Shown here piece after piece: positions 1 through 4,560 of a DNA stretch of 5,500 bases. The position numbers and the translations under genes are program-made. The DNA lies in assembly GCA_022561955.1 (NCBI GenBank), contig JADFQF010000131.1, forward strand, positions 1-5,500. Reading direction: 5' to 3'. The DNA is from Chloroflexota bacterium. GTDB taxonomy: Bacteria; Chloroflexota; Dehalococcoidia; SAR202; UBA11138. The notes below the pieces were generated by a model. The model had not been told where the DNA came from. It saw only the letters and a program-made list of their open reading frames with translations, and searched no databases. Positions within the stretch are counted from its first letter, which is position 1. Each line of letters begins with the position of its first letter.

Positions 1-275
1 AAGCATGCGTTGATGCTGTGAATGAAGTTGCACTCATTCGGGTCCATAGTATCGATAATGGTAATTGGAGGCTGTGAGATGTTTCCCGGCTCCTTTTGGC
101 TCTCGCCCTGACCGGGTTCGATGGGTGTTTCAGGAAGCAAGCTGCGATTGGGGTCGAGGGGTAGGCTCTGACTCGGCCCTGGTTCGATCGGAGTCGGCTG
201 CGAAGAGCAGGCCGCAGCCAGAACAATTACTCCGAGCATCAGGCCAAGGGTCAGGGCGATGTATTTTCCTTTCAA
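1..275 (-). CDS. Putative small lipoprotein, 5' part only (runs off the left edge)
   Basis: An open minus-strand frame encodes 91 residues from a TTG start (275-273) without a stop before the window edge. The start is supported by a GAGGAG Shine-Dalgarno at 289-284, eight bases upstream. The N-terminus reads as a lipoprotein signal peptide: Lys2 and Lys4, a hydrophobic stretch over residues 6-22, then LAAAC with the putative lipidated Cys23. Ala at -3 is slightly off the strict lipobox, which prefers Leu there. After Cys23 comes a Ser/Pro-rich, low-complexity linker in which PIEPG occurs twice (residues 29-33 and 51-55). A more ordered segment then contains Cys82 and Cys91. Known of the class: such linkers tether a folded domain to the membrane. 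That domain lies outside the window, so no function can be given. The gene is divergent from the kelch gene, which also encodes an exported protein. Confidence 0.75.
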   Translation of the reverse strand, partial: MKGKYIALTLGLMLGVIVLAAACSSQPTPIEPGPSQSLPLDPNRSLLPETPIEPGQGESQKEPGNISQPPITIIDTMDPNECNFIHSINAC

Positions 276-466
276 CGTATGTACTCCTCACGGTGGATTT
301 CGATATTTAGGGCTCGCGTTCTGTCGATCATAGTTACTGACGTTCCCGGAGTAGAAATGGTTCCCGCGAACTCATTGCGCCCTTTGCTTCATCGTATTGT
401 CTAAGTGGACGCGCCAGTTGCGCCGCCTCTGAACACAACCTGGATTTGCCGCCAATCATCGAGACT
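276..466. other. Divergent intergenic region between lipoprotein and kelch genes
   Basis: About 190 bp should hold the promoters of both flanking genes. I find no convincing sigma-70 promoter on either strand. The heptamer GTTCCCG occurs twice (342-348 and 360-366), 18 bp apart. On the minus strand, GGAAC (346-342) is followed after 15 bases by CGAC (326-323). This resembles the GGAAC / CGTC pattern of ECF-sigma promoters and points toward the lipoprotein gene, but such a short match can arise by chance. No Shine-Dalgarno is seen before the kelch gene, so that gene may be leaderless or weakly initiated. Confidence 0.4.
284..289 (-). promoter_or_regulatory. Ribosome binding site of the lipoprotein gene
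   Basis: GAGGAG on the minus strand ends eight bases before the TTG at 275-273. It decides the start, because no ATG or GTG is better placed before the signal peptide. Confidence 0.7.
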
Positions 467-1909
467 ATGACAAAACGGAAAACAGCATCTCTCCAATATG
501 TAGCAGGTGGCTTTAATCTTAATAGACGGACTTCGCGTGTGCTGGCTGCATTGCTTCTACTCGCCGTCGCAGTCACAGCATTGGCCGATATTAGGGCTGC
601 CGGAGCCCAGGAGGCCGCAGGTGGGGAATTCGTTCCGGGCAGACCGATGGCTACGAACCGCGGCTTCCATGCGGCAACGACCATGCGAGATGGAAGAATC
701 CTCATAACGGGAGGCGGGGATGGATTTTCCGCCATCGCCGTCGCCGAGCTTTACGACCCCGACAAGCGCCGATTCATGCTCATGAACGACATGACCGAGG
801 CGAGATTCAATCACCGGTCCACGCTTTTGCAAGATGGCCGCGTCCTCATAACCGGGGGCGAGATCGAGGGCAGCGAATTCACATCTTCCGCCGAGATATT
901 TGACCCCGTAAGCGAGGAGTTTCTGCCCACGGGTCGCATGAAATTCGCCCGCTCATCCCATACGGCCTCGCTGCTGAGCGACGGTCGCGTGCTGGTCGTT
1001 GGAGGCACCGGAGACAGCTACGGCGCTCTGAAGACGGCAGAGCTCTACGACCCGAGCACGGGGGAGTTCACGACGACGTCGGACCTCTCCGTGAGCCGAA
1101 GCAATCACGCCGATATAGCGCTGGCCAACGGCAACGTGCTCATCCTGGGGGGCCTCAATGCCACGGGCGGCGTCTCCGAGGTGGAGGAGTATGATTTGCA
1201 AAGCGGGGCATTTCGTCGGGTCGGAGAGCTGGATATTCCCAGGGGCGACCACACCGCCACCCTACTGCCGAACGGTCATGTCCTCATAATCGGGGGCGTG
1301 GACCGTGAAGTCGAACCGGGTCAGGAGAGCCCCCTGGCGCATGCAGAGATATACGACCCCTCCTCCGACGCCTCGCAGCCTACTCAAAACCGGCCTCTGG
1401 CCAGGTCCGACCATACCGCCACGGTCCTCGAAGACGGCAAGATACTTGTCGCGGGAGGATTCGGAGCGGGAGACTCGGTCCTCGGTCTGTCGCAGCTCTA
1501 TGACGTCGAGTCGAGAAGATTCAGCATGCACGCCTTCATGGTCCAGCCTCGGGCCGGTCACACGGCGTCAGTCGTGCCCGGTGGCTCGGTGCTTTTCGTT
1601 GGCGGCATATCCACGGGCGCGACTTTTCTGGGACTATCGGAGGTCTACGAACGGACATCCTTGCCTGGGCCGCGGGCGGAGCCGGCACCGGGACCTGTTA
1701 GCGCCCCGGAATCGGCTCCCGCGGTCGTTGCCACGCCCGTGACCGAAGAAACAACCGCTTCAGATACTGAAGCAGTCGGAGGATTCTGTTCGGCTGCGGA
1801 CCGTGGAGCCGGTCGAGTCTACCTGAGCCTTCTTCTGGCGCCGATTGCCCTTGCCGGACTGAAATTCAAGAACCGCAGGCCAAAGAAGACAAGACCAAAT
1901 GCTTCGTAG
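467..1909 (+). CDS. Exported seven-bladed kelch-repeat beta-propeller protein with C-terminal anchor
   Basis: This is a 480-residue protein from the ATG at 467; an in-frame TTG at 446 would add seven residues. Neither start has a clear ribosome site. The N-terminus has a long basic region with a twin arginine (residues 20-21), a hydrophobic core (about 24-40) and possible cleavage after ALA (38-40) or AGA (45-47), so it is a probable secretion signal. The body (about 60-395) holds seven kelch-like repeats of the form R..H-T-A-T-L-L-x-D/N-G-x-V-L-I-x-G-G...AE-x-YDP. Their Gly-Gly pairs are at 82, 130, 179, 228, 276, 330 and 379. The spacing is 48-49 residues except for a longer fifth repeat (54). 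Seven blades make a complete closed propeller. A Pro/Ala-rich linker (about 400-430) leads to GGFC (438-441), a short hydrophobic segment (about 450-465) and a Lys/Arg-rich tail. Family knowledge: kelch propellers bind proteins or sugars, and galactose-oxidase-type enzymes share the fold. No catalytic residues are identified here, so the role is unknown; surface display is inferred. Confidence 0.88.
   Translation: MTKRKTASLQYVAGGFNLNRRTSRVLAALLLLAVAVTALADIRAAGAQEAAGGEFVPGRPMATNRGFHAATTMRDGRILITGGGDGFSAIAVAELYDPDKRRFMLMNDMTEARFNHRSTLLQDGRVLITGGEIEGSEFTSSAEIFDPVSEEFLPTGRMKFARSSHTASLLSDGRVLVVGGTGDSYGALKTAELYDPSTGEFTTTSDLSVSRSNHADIALANGNVLILGGLNATGGVSEVEEYDLQSGAFRRVGELDIPRGDHTATLLPNGHVLIIGGVDREVEPGQESPLAHAEIYDPSSDASQPTQNRPLARSDHTATVLEDGKILVAGGFGAGDSVLGLSQLYDVESRRFSMHAFMVQPRAGHTASVVPGGSVLFVGGISTGATFLGLSEVYERTSLPGPRAEPAPGPVSAPESAPAVVATPVTEETTASDTEAVGGFCSAADRGAGRVYLSLLLAPIALAGLKFKNRRPKKTRPNAS
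1778..1906 (+). other. C-terminal sorting-signal-like region of the kelch protein (GGFC, hydrophobic stretch, basic tail)
   Basis: The last 43 codons of the kelch gene encode Gly-Gly-Phe-Cys (codons at 1778-1789), a short polar stretch, a hydrophobic segment with Leu-Leu-Leu, then a tail rich in Lys and Arg. This three-part layout resembles bacterial CTERM protein-sorting signals recognised by rhomboid-like or CAAX-type membrane proteases. Some of those families carry a Gly-Gly or Gly-Cys motif just before the membrane segment. I cannot assign it to a named family. A plain C-terminal membrane anchor is the simpler reading. Confidence 0.45.
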
Positions 1910-1923
1910 CCTCTCCGAAGGCG

Positions 1924-2895
1924 TCACGAAAAGGCAGGCGCTACGTCTCGCAGGAAGATCTCGAGCTGGCGCTCCTGATTCAGCGACGCGAATCTTACGA
2001 TAATCGTCTCCGCGCCGTGCTCGGCGTAGCGTCGTATGCGCTCCACGGTCCGCTCCGGATGTCCGTACGGGCCCCATCGGTCGCCCCAGAAGTTCATGCC
2101 GTAATACAGGTGTAGGAACTCATCGGCCTCACGGGTTGCCAGGGCATCGTCGCTCTCGAGATTCACCGTCATATAGAAGGCCTTCTCCATCGTGGAAAAG
2201 TCCCTGCCCTGCTTCTCCGCGTACTCCCGCACTTTAGCCAGGACCATTTCGTACTCTTCGGGATAGTCGGTGATGGAGATGACGCCGTCCCCTATCCTGG
2301 CCGCTCGTTGGAACTGGACCTCCCGCTTGGCCTGCCAGTGGCAGGCGATCAGGTACGGTATCCCGTCGGGCTGGGCCGAGCGCGGCTGTACGCTCACGTC
2401 GTTCAAGTCGAAATGTTCGCCATGGTGCGAGACGCTCTCGCCGCTGGTCAGCCTCCTGGCGATCTCGACAGTCTCTTCGAACCGGGAGGCGCGCCTCGAC
2501 GGGTCCACACCCGCGTTGCGCCACTCCTGACGTTGCGCGTCGTTGAACGCTCCCCCGACGCCCGCACCGACCACCAGACGGCCGCCGGATATCAGGTCCA
2601 GCGTGCCCAGCGCGTGAGCCAGGCCTACCGGCTGTCGCAGGGCGGCCAGCAGCACGGCGGTGCCGAGCCTGACGCGGTGCGTTCGCAGCGCCACGGCGGA
2701 CAGGGTCGTCAGTGGCTCCAGTCTGGGCTTGGCCGTGAGGCTGTCGCCGACCCAGACCGAGTCCAGCCCGGCCCGTTCGGCGGCCTCCGCCATGGAAAGG
2801 ACCGGCTCGATGTTGCTCGGCGCATCTCCCGCCATCAGCAGGTGGCGTGTTGGCAACAGGAGCCCCAGCTTCAGCCCGCTATTGGAAATACTCAA
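1924..2895 (-). CDS. LLM-class flavin/F420-dependent oxidoreductase (luciferase-like family)
   Basis: This 323-residue protein has the usual length and layout of the bacterial luciferase-like superfamily, TIM-barrel enzymes that use FMN or coenzyme F420. Recognisable segments are GLLLPTR near the N-terminus (11-17), AERAGLDSVWVGDSL (39-53), the family hallmark LDLISGGRLVVGAGVGG (99-115), FEETVEIARRL with the following HHGEHFDL (139-164), and RAARIGDGVI (197-206). The start is TTG (2895-2893). An in-frame TAA lies only 9-7 bases upstream, so translation cannot begin earlier, and GAGG at 2910-2907 lies 11 bases away. It is the third gene behind cofD and cofC, separated from cofC by 13 nt, so all three are probably co-transcribed. 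The neighbours make F420 the likelier cofactor, but no residue here proves it. The substrate is unknown. The gene ends 14 bp from the convergent kelch gene. Confidence 0.9.
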   Translation of the reverse strand: MSISNSGLKLGLLLPTRHLLMAGDAPSNIEPVLSMAEAAERAGLDSVWVGDSLTAKPRLEPLTTLSAVALRTHRVRLGTAVLLAALRQPVGLAHALGTLDLISGGRLVVGAGVGGAFNDAQRQEWRNAGVDPSRRASRFEETVEIARRLTSGESVSHHGEHFDLNDVSVQPRSAQPDGIPYLIACHWQAKREVQFQRAARIGDGVISITDYPEEYEMVLAKVREYAEKQGRDFSTMEKAFYMTVNLESDDALATREADEFLHLYYGMNFWGDRWGPYGHPERTVERIRRYAEHGAETIIVRFASLNQERQLEIFLRDVAPAFS

Positions 2896-2906
2896 AGGCT
2901 CTTAGA

Positions 2907-2910
2907 CCTC
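2907..2910 (-). promoter_or_regulatory. Ribosome binding site of the LLM oxidoreductase, overlapping the cofC stop
   Basis: GAGG on the minus strand shares bases with the cofC stop codon TGA (2911-2909) and lies 11 bases before the TTG at 2895. The spacing is a little long. The arrangement suggests that ribosomes finishing cofC feed the downstream gene. Confidence 0.5.
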
Positions 2911-3535
2911 ATCTGCTCGTCAGTCTCTCGATCAAGTCCGGCTCGATCATCTCGTAGGCGGACAGGTCCTCCGGCGTGTCCAGGTCCAGTCCGATGCCCG
3001 TCGAATCGAATATCTCCAGGGCAAGGTCCTCATCCCGCGCTTGCCGCCGGTGCCTATCGAAGCTATCGAGCCCCAGCATCGGGCGAAAGGCCGAGTTCGT
3101 CGGAACGACGATGGCGTTGGTGCCGCCGTCTCGATGGGCGGGCGACAAAGTGACCGTCTCTCCAACCGATGACGCCTCTATGAGATTCGAGACGTCCTCG
3201 CTGGAGACGAAGGGCAGGTCGGCGGGCAGGTAGGCTGGAGCAAGGCCTGCGCGGAAGGCCCTCTCGAATGTCACCGTCAGGGAATCGTTCAGGTCCTTGC
3301 CGTCGTCCTCCCACCACTGGGCGCCGATCAGGAGGGCCGCCCGCTTGACGGCTTCGTCGCCGCCGACCACCCAGACGGCCGCGGCCGACGACTCCACCGC
3401 AGCCCTGACCACGCGGTCGAACATCCCCAGGCCAACGGCCTCTCGCCGATGCGGCTCCAGCCTTTCCGCGAGGCGGGACTTGACCAGCCTCAGGGGCTTC
3501 ATGGGGACTATCACCACGACGCCTTTCGAGCTCAA
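2909..3535 (-). CDS. cofC: 2-phospho-L-lactate (or phosphoenolpyruvate) guanylyltransferase, F420 biosynthesis
   Basis: CofC/FbiD joins GTP with 2-phospho-L-lactate (in methanogens) or phosphoenolpyruvate (in mycobacteria), giving the activated donor used by CofD. At 208 residues it has the normal family length. Motifs in order are VPMKPLRLVKSRLA (10-23), the nucleotide-binding N-terminus of this transferase fold; LPADLPFV (103-110) with its metal-site Asp; DGGTNAIVV (136-144); a Phe-rich segment ending in DRHRRQA (160-166); and GLDLDTPEDL (182-191). The start is TTG (3535-3533), placed so that TTGA contains both this start and the cofD stop, a typical coupling overlap. An ATG at codon 12 lies inside the first motif and is too late. 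The acceptor acid cannot be read from the sequence. Stand-alone CofC, rather than a fusion to CofE, is clear. Confidence 0.93.
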   Translation of the reverse strand: MSSKGVVVIVPMKPLRLVKSRLAERLEPHRREAVGLGMFDRVVRAAVESSAAAVWVVGGDEAVKRAALLIGAQWWEDDGKDLNDSLTVTFERAFRAGLAPAYLPADLPFVSSEDVSNLIEASSVGETVTLSPAHRDGGTNAIVVPTNSAFRPMLGLDSFDRHRRQARDEDLALEIFDSTGIGLDLDTPEDLSAYEMIEPDLIERLTSR

Positions 3536-4464
3536 CTCTTCAGCTCACATATGAACTTCGCCAGCCTGACCTTGTCCTCTTCGGTGTTCATGATCGTGTC
3601 GGTCACCTCGACCCGCATGTCGAGCTCCTCGATTCTCGACGCCGACGCGCGGTCCTCTTCGTCGATTACGAATACATCGCATAGGCCGACGTACCGGCCC
3701 GCAACGCCAACGCACGACACGTCGTGGCCCAGCTCTTCGAGCATCTTGGCCGCGGGCCCCTTCAAGGCCCTGCCTCCGACTATCGGGCTGACGGCGACGC
3801 GGAGTCCGCCGAATTCCTCAACTCCTTTGCTCACTCCCGGCACCGCGAGAATGGGGGCGACGCTGACGAAGGGGTTGGACGGACAGAACACGATCATCCC
3901 CGATCTCTGGAGGGCCAGGGAAAAGGCAGGGGCAGGGCTCGCCGCCTCTGCGCCCTCGAACCGAATGGACCTCACGACCGGCTCACAGCGAAGCTTCACG
4001 AAGTACTCCTGGAACGCCAACTCGCCCAGGTCCGTCGTCACCCTGGTGCGGACCTTGTCGTCGGTCATCGGAACGATGGGATGCCGAATTCCCAGCGCCG
4101 CGCTTAGGGAGCGGGTGACCTCGGACAAGGTAAGCCCGCCGCGCAGCATGTCGGTGCGGCGAATATGCGTGGCCAGGTCCTTGTCTCCAAGACCGAACCA
4201 GGCGTCGGCCCCGTACATCTTCAGACGTTCGAGGGCCTGAAACGTCTCGTCGATTATGCCCCAGCCCGTCTCCGTGTTGGACACACCCGCCAGGGTGTAC
4301 ATGACCGTATCGAGGTCGGGTGAGACGTGCAGGCCGTAGAATTCCTCGTCGTCGCCCGTGTTAACGACGACGGTAAGCTCGTCGGGCGACAAGACCCTGG
4401 ATAGCCCCAGGGCCAGCTTCGCCCCTCCGACGCCGCCCGCCAATGCCAGTACAGGTGTGTTCAT
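3532..4464 (-). CDS. cofD: 2-phospho-L-lactate transferase (Fo transferase), F420 biosynthesis
   Basis: CofD/FbiA transfers the lactyl-phosphate (or enolpyruvyl-phosphate) group from the GDP-activated donor to Fo, giving F420-0 or dehydro-F420-0 in the cytosol. At 310 residues it is full length. Family signatures are all present: AGGVGGAKLA at the N-terminus (9-18), NTGDD (35-39), HVSPDLDTVMYTLAG (46-60), GWG (67-69), WFGLGDKDLATHIRRT (89-104), PMTDD (132-136), FQEYFV (151-156), PSNPFVSVAPIL (195-206) and SPIVGGRALKGPA (226-238). The ATG at 4464-4462 is preceded by GAGAGGG (4474-4468). It is the first gene of the cofD-cofC-oxidoreductase operon and overlaps cofC by 4 nt. It faces away from recF, with which it shares a 96-bp control region. 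Fo synthase and CofE are not nearby in this window. Confidence 0.96.
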   Translation of the reverse strand: MNTPVLALAGGVGGAKLALGLSRVLSPDELTVVVNTGDDEEFYGLHVSPDLDTVMYTLAGVSNTETGWGIIDETFQALERLKMYGADAWFGLGDKDLATHIRRTDMLRGGLTLSEVTRSLSAALGIRHPIVPMTDDKVRTRVTTDLGELAFQEYFVKLRCEPVVRSIRFEGAEAASPAPAFSLALQRSGMIVFCPSNPFVSVAPILAVPGVSKGVEEFGGLRVAVSPIVGGRALKGPAAKMLEELGHDVSCVGVAGRYVGLCDVFVIDEEDRASASRIEELDMRVEVTDTIMNTEEDKVRLAKFICELKS

Positions 4465-4485
4465 CCACCCTCTCGAGTAGCTCGT

Positions 4486-4491
4486 ATTTTA
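4486..4491 (-). promoter_or_regulatory. Candidate -10 element of the cofD operon promoter
   Basis: TAAAAT on the minus strand (5 of 6 against TATAAT) ends 21 bases before the cofD ATG. The transcript would start near 4479, with a leader of about 15 nt that still includes the ribosome site. No good -35 is seen at 16-18 bp, so an activator or another sigma factor may be needed. Confidence 0.4.
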
Positions 4492-4494
4492 GCC

Positions 4495-4521
4495 TGGTCA
4501 GTTTACCATCTATGCTAAAAT
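4495..4521 (+). promoter_or_regulatory. Candidate recF promoter with extended -10
   Basis: TGCTAAAAT at 4513-4521 is an extended -10 (TG, one base, then TAAAAT). A partial -35, TGGTCA (4495-4500, 4 of 6), lies 15 bp upstream, which is short; the extended -10 can compensate. The transcript would start near 4528, giving a leader of about 33 nt to the proposed start at 4561. Confidence 0.45.
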
Positions 4522-4549
4522 CGTGGCAGTTTCATACCGCCTGCGCCGC

Positions 4550-4553
4550 GAGG
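4550..4553 (+). promoter_or_regulatory. Ribosome binding site of recF, deciding the ATT start
   Basis: GAGG ends seven bases before the ATT at 4561-4563, an ideal spacing. No ATG, GTG or TTG lies in frame between the upstream TAA (4516-4518) and the conserved N-terminal motif. Confidence 0.6.
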
Positions 4554-4560
4554 TGCTCCC

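Larger units (their letters stand above)
4486..4521. repeat. 8-bp perfect inverted repeat spanning the divergent cofD/recF promoters
   Basis: ATTTTAGC (4486-4493) and GCTAAAAT (4514-4521) are exact inverse complements with a 20-bp spacer. Each arm contains the TAAAAT element of one of the two outward-facing promoters. The symmetry may reflect a bidirectional promoter, an operator, or both. Confidence 0.6.

Noticed and set aside
65..310. Plus-strand open frame of 81 codons at the left end
   Set aside because: It lies antisense to the lipoprotein gene, which has a ribosome site, signal peptide and lipobox. The plus-strand translation shows no domain.
446..466. TTG at 446 as the kelch gene start
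   Set aside because: It adds only seven residues and has no ribosome site. The ATG at 467 already gives a complete signal peptide, though the choice is not certain.
1905..1945. Bidirectional Rho-independent terminator between the convergent genes
   Set aside because: The stem is only 6 bp with a loop of about 29 bases and no T-run on either strand.
2308..3153. Plus-strand open frame of 281 codons
   Set aside because: It runs antisense across the end of cofC and most of the oxidoreductase, both strongly recognised. Its translation is Arg/Gln/Ser-rich, as expected for a GC-rich shadow frame.
3449..4240. Plus-strand open frame of 263 codons
   Set aside because: It is antisense to cofD, which carries every family motif. 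The Ser/Thr/Pro-rich translation looks like a shadow frame.
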